Assembly: GCA_024742305.1 (NCBI GenBank)
Contig: JANSYQ010000019.1
Span: 1-64,000 of the forward strand
Source: a bacterium
GTDB lineage: Bacteria > Bacteroidota > Bacteroidia > Flavobacteriales_D > Crocinitomicaceae
DNA length: 64,000 nucleotides
Reading direction: 5' to 3'
The position numbers and the translations under genes are program-made. Shown here one piece after another: positions 8,221-20,359 of this stretch (position 1 is its first letter; every line of letters begins with the position of its first letter). Under the pieces are notes generated by a model, which was not told the origin of the DNA, did no database searches, and worked only from the letters and a program-made list of their open reading frames with translations.

Positions 8221-9165
8221 TTATCGGATACGAATGTTACGACCGATTTGAAGAACGGTTGTTGGTCGAATTCCGTTGAGTTGACACAAGCGAGAAACCG
8301 TCGTTCTGTTTCGTGCAGCAATTGCCGAAAGTGTATCACCTGAACGTATTCTGTAGTATTTACCTCCCGATGCACCGCTCGTACTAGCAACGGCCCCTGC
8401 GCTAGACGATTTGTGTGCCCCAGGACGGAACGTTCCGCGATGTACCAAAAGGTTCTCGTTTCGTACTTCTTTTTTATCAAAATCTATGATGGATTCTGGA
8501 TCGATGGGAATATCGTAGAAACGCACTTCAAAGTGCAAGTGAGATCCGTACGAATGTCCTGTGTTTCCTCCGAGCCCTAATGGTTCGCCAGGCTCTACAA
8601 TTTGATTAGGCACCACCAAATGCTTGTCAAGATGTGCATAGAATGTCTCCAATCCATTGTGATGACGCACTACAACTAGATTTCCGAAGCCTCCATCGTT
8701 GTATTTTGCATAGCGTACTTTACCTCCCCATGCGGCACGAACTGTGTCACCGGTAACCAAATCAATATCGGTTCCGTTGTGGTTTCTTCCGCGTCTCCAG
8801 CCAAAATGCGAGGTAATTCTACCGTTGAACGGCATGTGGAACGCATTATCAAGGCTGTCTGTATCCTTATCCTCAAGACAGATCCAAATGGTGTCTTTAA
8901 TTTGACTAGGATCATTCGCTAAATCAGAGGTGTAGCACATGTCCTCATCCCATTTTTGAATGAAATTGATGTTTGTGTCTTCTCGAACCAATTGATCGAG
9001 GTGCTTGTTCATTACTCCGTCGAAAGTTAGATCCTCTTTGTACATCCATGTTCTGTTGGAGAAGATATACATGGTTCCGTGTTCCGATGGAATACTGTCA
9101 ATAATTTTTTGAGAGAACCCGGTAGAAAGGTTCAACAAGAAAAAAGAAAGTAAGAAGAATCGCAT
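8221..9165 (-). CDS. M23 family metallopeptidase with C-terminal LysM
   Basis: This encodes a secreted peptidoglycan hydrolase or regulator of 314 residues. It has a signal peptide (MRFFLLSFFLLNLSTGFSQ), a LytM/M23 domain with zinc-ligand motifs HNGTDID (about residue 128) and HLHFEV (about 205), and a C-terminal LysM domain (about 265-314; RIRSGDTLSAIAA). LysM would hold it on the cell wall. I chose the ATG at 9165: the longer reading to 9213 lacks a signal at its start, and a TATCTTTG promoter box lies at 9201-9208. It is transcribed apart from the FKBP genes upstream. Confidence 0.92.
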   Translation of the reverse strand: MRFFLLSFFLLNLSTGFSQKIIDSIPSEHGTMYIFSNRTWMYKEDLTFDGVMNKHLDQLVREDTNINFIQKWDEDMCYTSDLANDPSQIKDTIWICLEDKDTDSLDNAFHMPFNGRITSHFGWRRGRNHNGTDIDLVTGDTVRAAWGGKVRYAKYNDGGFGNLVVVRHHNGLETFYAHLDKHLVVPNQIVEPGEPLGLGGNTGHSYGSHLHFEVRFYDIPIDPESIIDFDKKEVRNENLLVHRGTFRPGAHKSSSAGAVASTSGASGGKYYRIRSGDTLSAIAARNRTTVSRLCQLNGIRPTTVLQIGRNIRIR

Positions 9166-9200
9166 AGTTCCTGTATTCCGGTAATTGTTCGATTGCGCGC

Positions 9201-9208
9201 CAAAGATA
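9201..9208 (-). promoter_or_regulatory. putative -7 box for the M23 peptidase gene
   Basis: The minus strand reads TATCTTTG, an exact match to the Bacteroidota -7 consensus TAnnTTTG. It lies 35 bases upstream of the ATG at 9165 and between the FKBP stop and the peptidase. No clear TTTG is found at the expected -33 spacing, so the promoter is incomplete by sequence. Confidence 0.45.
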
Positions 9209-9218
9209 AGCATTTGTA

Positions 9219-10103
9219 CTAGTTTTCGGTTGTTTGATCTTTTACGTCGATAACGAAAATTCGATAGAACAAATCCTCGTTAGGCTTTACGTAGTCTAAA
9301 TATCCTTGATTTCCGTAGGCTTGATCTGCGGGTACATGCACCAACATCAGATCGGCTTTTTTAGCGTTATTTAACGCTTTCTTCAACCCTGGAACGAGTC
9401 CGGGTTCGCCATAGCCGTAGTTAAAAGGATTGTTTAGTTTTTGAGAATCGTAATACAATGGGTGCGAAGGACTTGAAATGTAGCAATGGAAACCAATGCG
9501 TTTGTTCGGTCCAAATTCCGTGGTAAACTGATCGTTGCGGGCGAACATCCAAACACGCGTTCCGTCAATTACACGATCTGGCTCTTTTAGTCCAACTACG
9601 TGCATTTTAACGATGTTGTTTGATTTTGCTGGCATCACCCCTTTGATTTCTTTATCGCCTCTTGCCAATTGGTATGGAATAAAAACTTCCACGTGATCAC
9701 CGAGTCGTAATTCTCTTAACGCATGATCCCAACTAGGCTGCATTTGAAAGCCCACCATAAACGGAACGCTTTTCATCCCCATATCTTTGCTTGATTCGAC
9801 TGGAGTCCCATCTTCTAAGGTCACATTATAGTTCAACTCTATCATGTCACCATCTTTTACAACGGCTCCATTACCATGCTTGAACCACTTGATAACCATT
9901 CCGTTACTCAGTGTCATTTCATCTTCTACTTCATATTCATCTTCAAGATCAATACTAGTGGAATCTTTTACATCAGTTCCGACTCTTTTCTGTGGTTTCT
10001 CGCTAGTGCTATCCGTGCTCGAGTCGGTTGTTCTTTCAACTCCCTCCGTTTGGCAAGCAGCAAGCACTGCTATCAATGTTATTAGACTAAGTGTTCTTAT
10101 CAT
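9219..10103 (-). CDS. FKBP-type peptidyl-prolyl isomerase lipoprotein
   Basis: This encodes a 294-residue lipoprotein (lipobox LAAC, Cys17) with a serine/aspartate-rich linker (about 18-60) and an FKBP-type prolyl isomerase domain. The domain shows GAVVKDGDMIELNYNVTLEDG (about 79) and the end block KSNNIVKMHVVGL. A second stretch (about 195-290) resembles another FKBP copy: PGLVPGLKKALNNAKKADLM, ending VFYRIFVIDV. It probably aids folding of envelope proteins. It overlaps the GldI-like gene by four bases; this pair next to a DHH phosphoesterase is a usual Flavobacteriia layout. Confidence 0.9.
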   Translation of the reverse strand: MIRTLSLITLIAVLAACQTEGVERTTDSSTDSTSEKPQKRVGTDVKDSTSIDLEDEYEVEDEMTLSNGMVIKWFKHGNGAVVKDGDMIELNYNVTLEDGTPVESSKDMGMKSVPFMVGFQMQPSWDHALRELRLGDHVEVFIPYQLARGDKEIKGVMPAKSNNIVKMHVVGLKEPDRVIDGTRVWMFARNDQFTTEFGPNKRIGFHCYISSPSHPLYYDSQKLNNPFNYGYGEPGLVPGLKKALNNAKKADLMLVHVPADQAYGNQGYLDYVKPNEDLFYRIFVIDVKDQTTEN

Positions 10104-10630
10104 TTGTTCTTAATTCCTATGAGTTTAATATCTACCACAAGGGATTTTAACGGTGGAATCTTATCGAAATCTCCCAATAAACCTTGACCCAAGTGACTTG
10201 GGATGACTAATTTGGCCTCATCCCCTACTTGCAATAGTTTCAGCGCTTCTTGAATACCGGACTCAATGTCGCTATGATCTACGCGCACTTCTTCGTACTC
10301 GTCTTCTTCTGTTTTGTAGCAAAGTTCTCCGTTTAATAGGGAAATTTCGTATTCAATCTCGGCAACATCGCCCGGTTCGGGAACAACTCCATCCCCCTCA
10401 GTGTAGATCCAGTATTGCAGTCCACTGCCCGTTTTTGTCATTTTCCAGTGAGGACGCATTTCGAGAAAGAGTTGAATGTCATCAGCCTCTTTATCCGACA
10501 AACCTCGGTTGAAATCGCTTGACTTATTTGTATCCCAATCAACGGGTTGTGGTTGCGGTTTCTTCTCGTCCGATTCACCACATGAAATTAACCCCAAGAG
10601 CAATGCTATGTAAATCCATTTACTTGACAT
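10100..10630 (-). CDS. gldI: GldI-like gliding motility-associated peptidyl-prolyl isomerase lipoprotein
   Basis: This encodes a 176-residue lipoprotein (lipobox LISC, Cys17) with a C-terminal FKBP domain from about 65 to 175 (PGDVAEIEYEISLLNG, GIQEALKLLQVGDEAKLVIPSHLGQG). The size, the GLQYWIYTEGDG lead-in and its place beside a DHH phosphoesterase and a second FKBP match GldI, an isomerase tied to gliding and T9SS function in Flavobacterium. GldI identity rests on similarity and context; a general FKBP lipoprotein is the alternative. Its start overlaps the phosphoesterase end by 11 bases. Confidence 0.75.
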   Translation of the reverse strand: MSSKWIYIALLLGLISCGESDEKKPQPQPVDWDTNKSSDFNRGLSDKEADDIQLFLEMRPHWKMTKTGSGLQYWIYTEGDGVVPEPGDVAEIEYEISLLNGELCYKTEEDEYEEVRVDHSDIESGIQEALKLLQVGDEAKLVIPSHLGQGLLGDFDKIPPLKSLVVDIKLIGIKNK

Positions 10631-11615
10631 ATTTCGGAATTACTGATTTAAAACGTTCAATTGTTGCTTCCATAGAATCAAAACTAATACCACCTGCTGC
10701 AAATTTGTGACCACCGCCTTGAAAATGGTCCGCTGCGATTTCATTTACCGCCGGTCCTTTGGAACGAAATGAGATTTTAATCTTGCCGTCTTTTTCAGCG
10801 AAGAACGCCGCCATCTCTACACCTTCAACGGATAACGCCACATTCACCAGCCCTTCTGTGTCTCCCTTAATAAAATTGAAACGTTGCATTTCTGCATCGG
10901 TCAGCGAAACAATCGCCGTTTTCATTTCGGAAATAATTTCGAGCTTTTCGGAAATGGCGTAGCCTCTTAATTTCAGTTTGTCTAAACGATTACCATCGAA
11001 GGTATTTTCGTGAATGGCTGTGTGATTGAGTCCCGTTTTTAGCATTTGAGCAATAATCTCGTGCGTCCGCGCATTAACAGAATCAAAACGGAACGACCCT
11101 GTATCTGTCATGATTCCTAGGTAGAGTGGTTCCACCATTTCTTTCGTCAACTTGTCTAAGTTTCCCGAAGCATCTATCAATTCAAAAATTAACTGAGATG
11201 TGGACCCCACTTCAGGATGTGATACCGAAACATCAAATATATCATCAGGATTCAAGTGGTGATCAATCATGATTTTTTTCGCTTTTGCATCCGTTAGCAA
11301 AGCCCCCATGTCATCGCCTAATCGCCCTGCACCGTTGTAATCCAAGGAGAAAATGACATCTGCCTGTGCCATGGCTTCTTTCACATCGACAGTATCATTT
11401 TCGAAGTCTAAGATATGGTCTGAGCGCTTGGCCCAATCCAAAAAATTTGGACAAGGATCGGGATGACAAATTGTAGATTGAATATTTAAGGATTTGAGAA
11501 AACGGTACAAGCCAAGGGAACTCCCGATAGAATCTCCATCGGGTGATTTATGACTCGTGATGACTACGTTATGAGCATCACTTACTATGTCTATTATTTC
11601 TTTGGCTTGCTTCAA
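10620..11615 (-). CDS. DHH family phosphoesterase, NrnA-like
   Basis: This encodes 331 residues of the DHH/DHHA1 family, close to NrnA nano-RNase / 3'-phosphoadenosine-5'-phosphate phosphatase. Metal-binding motifs seen are HKSPDGDSIG (22-31), FSLDYNG (near 95), IDHHLNPDD (near 117) and the DHHA1 end motif GGGHKFAAGG (near 305). It is cytoplasmic. The reading frame offers no ATG before the first motif and an in-frame stop lies ten codons upstream, so the start must be the TTG at 11615 (or a nearby non-ATG codon). The end overlaps the GldI-like gene. Confidence 0.9.
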   Translation of the reverse strand: MKQAKEIIDIVSDAHNVVITSHKSPDGDSIGSSLGLYRFLKSLNIQSTICHPDPCPNFLDWAKRSDHILDFENDTVDVKEAMAQADVIFSLDYNGAGRLGDDMGALLTDAKAKKIMIDHHLNPDDIFDVSVSHPEVGSTSQLIFELIDASGNLDKLTKEMVEPLYLGIMTDTGSFRFDSVNARTHEIIAQMLKTGLNHTAIHENTFDGNRLDKLKLRGYAISEKLEIISEMKTAIVSLTDAEMQRFNFIKGDTEGLVNVALSVEGVEMAAFFAEKDGKIKISFRSKGPAVNEIAADHFQGGGHKFAAGGISFDSMEATIERFKSVIPKYVK

Positions 11616-11649
11616 TTTTTTGTTTTGTTTTGGGCTTAATTGTTATGGT

Positions 11650-11730
11650 GCACTTGGGCATCTCGACATTTCGACTGGCTCAATGCAGCGCAGGCTTGCT
11701 TCAGCGAAGCAATGCGCGATGACCTTCGTT
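11650..11730. repeat. dispersed intergenic repeat fragment with hairpin
   Basis: The spacer before nrnA contains a TCTCGACATTTCGACTGGCTCA stretch in part, and a perfect 7-base hairpin TTGCTTC / GAAGCAA at 11696-11712 with a three-base loop. The core CAGCGAAGCAA recurs near 19139, and the related stem-loop TTGCTTTGCTAA...AAAGCAA occurs at 17701. It is non-coding and resembles the palindromic intergenic elements seen in Bacteroidota genomes. Confidence 0.5.
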
Positions 11731-11741
11731 TAGCATTTGAA

Positions 11742-12623
11742 TTACGTCAATATTCTTTCGGTTTCAGATTCGATGCGTTGCTGTAAGTCCGATGATATAG
11801 GATATAACGGCAGCCGCATGGTTGGTTTCATGATTTTTTGTTTTGTTAACGAAGCTTTCACTCCTCCCGGATTTCCTTCTTCGAAAAGCATGTGCGTTAC
11901 AGGCAACAAATCATAGTGTGCCTCTCTTGCTAGACTCAAGTTTCCTTCTTGTGAAGCATGCACCATTTCTGAGAATCGCTTTGGAAATGCGTTTGCCACT
12001 ACCGATATAACTCCCTCTGCACCTGCTGCTATCATTGGCATTGTAATCGCATCATCTCCTGAGAGCAATCCGAAACCGTCGGGTTTGTACTGGATGATCT
12101 CCATAATCTGTCCAAAGTCACCTGATGCTTCTTTCATAGCGACGATGTTGTCAATTTTGGCCAACTCCAAAGTTGTCGAGGCACTCACGTTAGACCCCGT
12201 TCTTCCTGGAACATTGTAAAGTATAATTGGGAGATTTGTGCAAGCTGCAATATGCTTGTAATGCTCCATTATTCCCTTTTGCGTTGGTTTGTTGTAGTAA
12301 GGAGAAACAGACAGAATTCCATCTATACCACTACTATCCAGCGCCTTCAAGGTTTTTCCAACTTCAATTGTATTGTTTCCACCAATTCCGAAAACAATTT
12401 TTAGCTCTCCGTTGTTTTCCTCTTGGACTGTTTTGAGAACCGCCAACTTTTCCTCCCATGACAAAGTTGGTGATTCCCCGGTTGTACCTTGAACCACCAA
12501 GAAGTCTGTTCCATTATCGATTTGATAACGAACCAGCTTTCTAAGCGCATCGAAATCGATGGAAAAATCATCGTTGAAAGGCGTTACCAATGCTACGCCT
12601 GAGCCTGTGAAAGGATTGTTCAT
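11742..12623 (-). CDS. dapA: 4-hydroxy-tetrahydrodipicolinate synthase
   Basis: This encodes DapA (293 residues), which condenses pyruvate with aspartate semialdehyde in lysine and diaminopimelate synthesis in the cytoplasm. Visible residues are TTGE at 47-50, Tyr136 in YNVPGRTG, and the Schiff-base lysine Lys164 in AMKEASGD. The GDD loop (LLSGDDAITM near 187) and GVISVVAN (near 202) also match. The start directly follows the stop of the DUF6913 gene with no gap, so it closes the operon OMP-prmC-ligA-DUF6913-dapA. Confidence 0.97.
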   Translation of the reverse strand: MNNPFTGSGVALVTPFNDDFSIDFDALRKLVRYQIDNGTDFLVVQGTTGESPTLSWEEKLAVLKTVQEENNGELKIVFGIGGNNTIEVGKTLKALDSSGIDGILSVSPYYNKPTQKGIMEHYKHIAACTNLPIILYNVPGRTGSNVSASTTLELAKIDNIVAMKEASGDFGQIMEIIQYKPDGFGLLSGDDAITMPMIAAGAEGVISVVANAFPKRFSEMVHASQEGNLSLAREAHYDLLPVTHMLFEEGNPGGVKASLTKQKIMKPTMRLPLYPISSDLQQRIESETERILT

Positions 12624-15981
<3,358 letters not shown>

Positions 15982-15982
<1 letters not shown>

Positions 15983-16641
15983 TACTCGCTTACTTTCTCT
16001 CCGAAATAGAAGGAATACCCGAATCCAACGAAGAAATACTGTGTAGAATTATCGAGCACGTCGGGCGTGTAGGCACCGTTCGACTCTAAGCCAATATCTA
16101 CAGGTTCATACGGGAACCCATAGAAGGTGTATCCGGCGTTAAAACGATAGGAATTTCGTTCATCTGCCTTTAAAATCAAGCTAAATACGGGCTCTACAAA
16201 TACGTTGGAGAAGTTGACTCTGTTTTTAAAAGATGGCTCATCGTTAGGCTGTACTTCGGTTGTAATGAAATGCTGCGCATACCCCATCTTCACTCCGAAA
16301 TCGATACCGAACGAAGGACCGTAAAACTTATCCCATCCTACTTTTGCAAAAGCTCCTCCAGTGTGCAATCCTCCAAAGATGGGTTGAGAAATTGCGAATT
16401 CATCCACAGTAAAATAGGAATACTTCACTCCCAATCCGACATTAAGGTGGAACGGGAAACTATACTGCTGGTAGGTATTCAGGGTAACGAGACCTTGCAT
16501 GATGTCCCGAAACGGTTGATTGGAAGTAGCAACGGGCAATCCCAACTCTACATTCCATGTGTATTTGGGTTGGTATTCACCTTGCGCTCGTGCAGCAATA
16601 CCAACGATCAGGAAGCTCAGTAGTATAAAACCTCTTTTCAT
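15982..16641 (-). CDS. predicted outer membrane beta-barrel protein
   Basis: This encodes 219 residues with a signal peptide (MKRGFILLSFLIVGIAARAQ) and alternating aromatic/hydrophobic strands typical of a small outer membrane barrel (LNVGLGVKYSYF, YFFVGFGYSFYFG at the end). No specific family is recognised. The reading frame can be extended two codons to a TTG at 16647, but ATG at 16641 gives a clean signal peptide. It is the first gene of the run to dapA, and its stop overlaps the prmC start. Confidence 0.8.
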
Positions 16642-16738
16642 AACCAATTAGAACAACGCTAAACTACCAATTAAATTTTAAGGATAGATGGGAAAATCTA
16701 TATTCCCTGTTTGTCATGGTATAGAACAATTTCCTGAG

Positions 16739-16746
16739 TACTTTTG
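16739..16746 (+). promoter_or_regulatory. putative -7 box for the DMT transporter gene
   Basis: TACTTTTG matches TAnnTTTG exactly and ends 11 bases before the ATG at 16758. A TTTG at 16710-16713 lies 25 bases upstream, longer than the usual 19. If this box is used the leader is only a few bases long. Confidence 0.4.
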
Positions 16747-16757
16747 TTACCGTGAAT

Positions 16758-17648
16758 ATGGGCATCGTTTATATTATCCTGTCGGGAATTTGCTTTTTGA
16801 TTGTAAATTTTTTCGTGAAAACGCTGGGGCCAGGACAGAGTAATATTTTGACGGATCACCTTAACTTACAGGAATATCCAGCTCATGAACTTGTTTTGGC
16901 GCGTTCTGTTGTGTCGTTCGTGATGAGCTACACCATTATTCGACGGAAGAAGCTTCCTGTTTTTGGCGTGAATAAAAAATGGCTATTGATTCGCGGCTTG
17001 GCAGGAACTGCTGCGCTCACCATTTTCTTCTACACGATGCACTATCTTCCACTTGCGGTAGCGCTCACGATACAATACCTCGCCCCTATTTTCACCATCA
17101 TTTTTGCTATGATCCTGCTGAAAGAGCGCATTCGATGGATTCAATGGCCATTTATTGCACTGGCGTTTGGCGGGACTTTGCTTTTGGCATTTGGTAACAG
17201 CGATGGAAATGCTGAATTTGGCGGACTTTCTCCACTTTGGTTGGGGGCTGGAATGATTGCCGCTGTACTTTCGGGAGTTGCTTATGTAGCCATAATGAAG
17301 TTAAAACCAACCGATGCCCCCATCACGATTGTGATGTACTTCCCCATGATTGCCATTCCCTTCATGATTTTGTTGTGCTTGTTCGAGTTTACCGTTCCTC
17401 AAGGAATTGAATGGTTGTTCTTGTTAATCATCGGAATTTTTACGCAGTTCGCACAAATTACCATGACGCGCGCTTTGCACTCTGGGAACGCAGCCACTAT
17501 TGTTCCATTTCAATATTTGGGCGCGATTTACGGCTTTCTCGTAGGGTATTTCATTTTCTTGGAGTCGTTGAGTAACACGCTGATTATGGGGATGATTCTC
17601 GTGTTAACGGGAGTCGTTGTGAATTCGGTTTTACGACAGAGAAGCTAG
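16758..17648 (+). CDS. EamA/DMT family transporter
   Basis: This encodes an inner membrane protein of 296 residues with about ten hydrophobic helices in two EamA halves (about 1-145 and 160-296), the drug/metabolite transporter layout. The second half's LLIIGIFTQFAQITMTRALHSGNAATIVPF is typical of EamA. The substrate cannot be read from sequence. A GTG two codons upstream (16752) is in frame, but ATG at 16758 is preferred because a TACTTTTG promoter box ends at 16746. The gene stands alone between oppositely oriented genes. Confidence 0.9.
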   Translation: MGIVYIILSGICFLIVNFFVKTLGPGQSNILTDHLNLQEYPAHELVLARSVVSFVMSYTIIRRKKLPVFGVNKKWLLIRGLAGTAALTIFFYTMHYLPLAVALTIQYLAPIFTIIFAMILLKERIRWIQWPFIALAFGGTLLLAFGNSDGNAEFGGLSPLWLGAGMIAAVLSGVAYVAIMKLKPTDAPITIVMYFPMIAIPFMILLCLFEFTVPQGIEWLFLLIIGIFTQFAQITMTRALHSGNAATIVPFQYLGAIYGFLVGYFIFLESLSNTLIMGMILVLTGVVVNSVLRQRS

Positions 17649-17654
17649 GGAGGA

Positions 17655-17745
17655 TTAATTATCAATGATGAATGATGAGTTATGCTCCTTCGCAGAAGCC
17701 TTGCTTTGCTAAAGCTTAGCGAAAGCAAGCTTGCCAAGATACCGA
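17655..17745. repeat. dispersed intergenic repeat with bulged hairpin
   Basis: The spacer after the transporter gene begins with an AATTATCAATGATGAATG-type AT-rich repeat (17657-17682). It continues with a stem-loop at 17701-17728, TTGCTTTGCTAA paired with TTAGCGAAAGCAA across one bulged base. The same two elements recur near 19040 and 19140. It may act as a terminator for the transporter gene, but no U-tract is seen. Confidence 0.5.
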
Positions 17746-17820
17746 GTTTTTTAGCCCTATCCCTACTAAGCGCTGTCGTTCTTCTCAAAAGTAAGCCGCT
17801 AAAATAGTTGTGCGCAGCGA

Positions 17821-19020
17821 CTATTTTTTGATGAATCTCTTCTGATAAACACCTGTTTCTGTTGAGATTTTCAAGGTGTAAATACCATTGGGTAGGTCCG
17901 ACACATCAATATTAAATACGTTGTCGTTAATTACCGAGCTCCTTACCTTTTCACCAAGAATGTTGGAAATCTCACAGTCATTCACTTGAGCATTCACCTT
18001 AACGGAAAGGCTGGATTCAGAAGGGTTTGGATAAATCTCAACATTCAGTTCCTCTTCCAAAACGCTCAATGGTAAACAATCGATACCTAATAAGTACGAC
18101 CAAACATTTTTGTACAGCGGCTCTCCATTTCCATCCATTGGAACATTGGAATCATGCACAACTGATCCGTGATTGCTGAGCGTACCTGTAAAATCCGTAC
18201 CTGAATAGAGATTGTGACTGGTTTCAAACGGACAATGATCACCGTCTATATTGGTCGAGTCACCAGCAACTCCTAGATTTTGCGTTGCTCCGTATTGCCA
18301 CGCATAATCAGCTACTTGATCGTATAAATTGTTGAAGCAAAAATAAGCCGAATCTTGAGTTACATGTGGCAAATTTGTCCAACCGGCCACTTGAGAATAT
18401 GTATGGCTATAGTCGTTTGGAGAGGCAAACATAATTACCCTTTGCACAGGACGATCTATCGCCATCACTGCAGCGTGTCCTCCTCCTTGCGAATGACCAC
18501 TGAGTATTACTTGATTCCAATGAATACTGTCTCCCGTAAAGAATTGCGACCAATTTTGCATAGGATAATTTGTCTCCATATACTCTAAGAGTCGGATCAG
18601 ACGATTTTGTATGCTGTTCACGCTGTCAACGTTTGTTTCAGGACTCAAATCCTCCCCTTCAATAATTTCTTTTCGGAATTTGTAGTGACAGTCTATATCA
18701 TTGCTGTTTCCACATGCCGTTTGCGCTGATTGTCCATTAATATATTTCAGACTGAGAACATGAAAACCGTTGTTCGCTGCGTGCTTTGGAAAAAGAACGG
18801 ATTGATATGGTGACGCAAACGTACCTACCATGTGAACCAGAAGTACATTTCTAGGTGTACAATTAGGATTGTAGAAAGTGTAATGCTGCGCCAGTTCAAA
18901 GGGGATATTTCCGTCTGTATCGCTTGCTCGAACTTGATCAATGATAATAGCATTGGTATCACATTGGGACAAAACGGTAGTCGAAAGCGCTAAAAATATA
19001 ATTATCAGAAGGTTACTCAT
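17821..19020 (-). CDS. secreted alpha/beta hydrolase with T9SS type A sorting domain
   Basis: This encodes 399 residues: signal peptide (MSNLLIIIFLALSTTVLSQ), an alpha/beta hydrolase-like domain (about 30-310) with the nucleophile elbow GHSQGG at Ser177, and a C-terminal T9SS type A sorting domain (about 325-399). The sorting domain shows VEIYPNPSESSLSV, DLPNGIYTLKI and the end RFIKK. The hydrolase resembles BPSS1187-type extracellular esterases, but I am not certain. It is expected to be exported and cell-surface attached or released through T9SS. The gene is flanked on both sides by repeat-bearing spacers. Confidence 0.87.
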   Translation of the reverse strand: MSNLLIIIFLALSTTVLSQCDTNAIIIDQVRASDTDGNIPFELAQHYTFYNPNCTPRNVLLVHMVGTFASPYQSVLFPKHAANNGFHVLSLKYINGQSAQTACGNSNDIDCHYKFRKEIIEGEDLSPETNVDSVNSIQNRLIRLLEYMETNYPMQNWSQFFTGDSIHWNQVILSGHSQGGGHAAVMAIDRPVQRVIMFASPNDYSHTYSQVAGWTNLPHVTQDSAYFCFNNLYDQVADYAWQYGATQNLGVAGDSTNIDGDHCPFETSHNLYSGTDFTGTLSNHGSVVHDSNVPMDGNGEPLYKNVWSYLLGIDCLPLSVLEEELNVEIYPNPSESSLSVKVNAQVNDCEISNILGEKVRSSVINDNVFNIDVSDLPNGIYTLKISTETGVYQKRFIKK

Positions 19021-19029
19021 GTAGTAAAG

Positions 19030-19160
19030 ATAGGGAATTGAAAATTATGAATTATGAGTTATGAATTATGAATATCGCACATTGAGCATTGCTTTCGCAT
19101 AGCTTCTCATTCATAGCAAGTATTGCGGCGACTGACCTTCAGCGAAGCAAAAAGGAGCCT
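19030..19160. repeat. AT-rich tandem-like repeat plus dispersed repeat core
   Basis: ATTATGAATTATGAGTTATG and similar units run from about 19038 to 19072: four to five copies of a degenerate TTATGAA unit. A segment with CTTCAGCGAAGCAA follows at about 19138-19151, and the same core is found at 11701-11712. No reading frame is supported in this 213-base spacer. Confidence 0.5.
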
Positions 19161-19260
19161 AGATGTGAATTATGGTTTTGACTTCAGGGTTAATTTGAAG
19201 GATTTAAATTGATTGTTGGAATCTTAAAGAAAATTGGCAATTATCATTCTACATATTTCG

Positions 19261-19267
19261 TACTTTG
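19261..19267 (+). promoter_or_regulatory. putative -7 box for the DUF58 gene
   Basis: TACTTTG (one base shorter than TAnnTTTG) lies eight bases before the ATG at 19276. Its position inside any longer reading from 19234 argues for the shorter start. The -33 element is not clear. Confidence 0.3.
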
Positions 19268-19275
19268 CTTTCGCT

Positions 19276-20196
19276 ATGGAATCAACAATCAATCAAGGGA
19301 AAATTGCGCGGTTTGGAAACCTAGAGCTCTTAGCGCGGCAAGTGGTAGAAGGATTTATAACCGGATTGCACAAAAGTCCTTTTCACGGTTTCTCAGTGGA
19401 GTTTGCCGAGCATCGCTTGTACAACAAGGGAGAATCGACGCGACACATTGATTGGAAACTGTACGCTAGAACTGGCAAACTTTTCACGAAGAAGTATGAG
19501 GAGGAAACCAATCTTCGTTGTCAGATCGTGATTGATTGTTCTAGTTCCATGTTGTTCCCTGTGGGGGAAGATCAAACGAAATTGAGTTTTTCCGTGTACG
19601 CTGCGGCCTCTATTATTGAACTACTCAAGCGACAACGGGATGCTGTCGGACTTTCCTTGTTCACGGACCGTGTGGAAGTTCATACTCCAGCGAAATCATC
19701 TGTTCGGCACCATCGCTATTTGTACAGCGAAATGGAAAAGCACTTGAATCAGTATGAAAAGGCAAATCGTAAAACAACTTCTACGATTCAAACCTTGCAC
19801 GATATTGCCGAGTTAACGCACAAGCGAAGTTTGGTGGTCATTTTTTCGGATTTATTGGATAACCCTGAGAAAACAGACGAATTCTTCCAAGCACTACAAC
19901 ATCTAAAACACAACAAACACGAGGTAATCGTTTTTCACACCATCGACAAACGAGCAGAACTCAACTTCGAACTCGAGAACCGTCCGTATAACATTATCGA
20001 TATGGAGTCTGGAGAATCTATGAAACTCCAGCCCAACCAATTAAAAGAAGCGTACACTACTGCCGTTGGAAGTTATTTCCGTGAAATTGAAATGCGCTGC
20101 TCTGATTACGCTATTGATTTTATGCCGGCGGACATCAACGAAGGCTACAACCACGTTTTACTGCAGTATTTATTGAAGCGGCAGAAGATGTATTGA
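19276..20196 (+). CDS. DUF58 domain-containing protein
   Basis: This encodes 306 residues of the DUF58 family, with the signature RLYNKGESTRHIDWKLYART around residues 50-69 followed by a von Willebrand A-like fold whose metal site D-x-S-x-S appears as DCSSS at 87-91. Family members usually work with a MoxR AAA+ ATPase in envelope or stress-related complexes, but no moxR or batA-type gene is beside it here. The start ATG (MESTINQG) is chosen over 19234 because the extra residues are hydrophobic filler and a promoter-like box falls inside them. Confidence 0.9.
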   Translation: MESTINQGKIARFGNLELLARQVVEGFITGLHKSPFHGFSVEFAEHRLYNKGESTRHIDWKLYARTGKLFTKKYEEETNLRCQIVIDCSSSMLFPVGEDQTKLSFSVYAAASIIELLKRQRDAVGLSLFTDRVEVHTPAKSSVRHHRYLYSEMEKHLNQYEKANRKTTSTIQTLHDIAELTHKRSLVVIFSDLLDNPEKTDEFFQALQHLKHNKHEVIVFHTIDKRAELNFELENRPYNIIDMESGESMKLQPNQLKEAYTTAVGSYFREIEMRCSDYAIDFMPADINEGYNHVLLQYLLKRQKMY

Positions 20197-20204
20197 GGGG
20201 AAAT

Positions 20205-20240
20205 GAAAGATGATGCTTCGACAAGCTCAGCAACCTAAAA
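20205..20240. repeat. dispersed repeat fragment (CTTCGACAAGCTCAGC)
   Basis: The spacer between the DUF58 and DUF4301 genes contains GATGCTTCGACAAGCTCAGC at 20212-20231. This resembles TTCGAC...GCTCA at 11663-11681 and the Bacteroidota intergenic palindromes commonly seen around such words. Nothing coding is seen in 20197-20359. Confidence 0.4.
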
Positions 20241-20359
20241 AGATGAAAGACGCTGGACTTTGAGACACTATACACTAGACTTTTGCTCAACGGAAGTTTG
20301 AGTAAATACGCTTAAAAAACTATTTCTTTTCACGCTCATCACTCCAACTCAAAAACTGT

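Noticed and set aside
8208-8480. Minus-strand reading frame of 90 residues inside the M23 peptidase gene
   Set aside because: It is a shadow in another frame with no signal or homology; the M23 frame has clear motifs.
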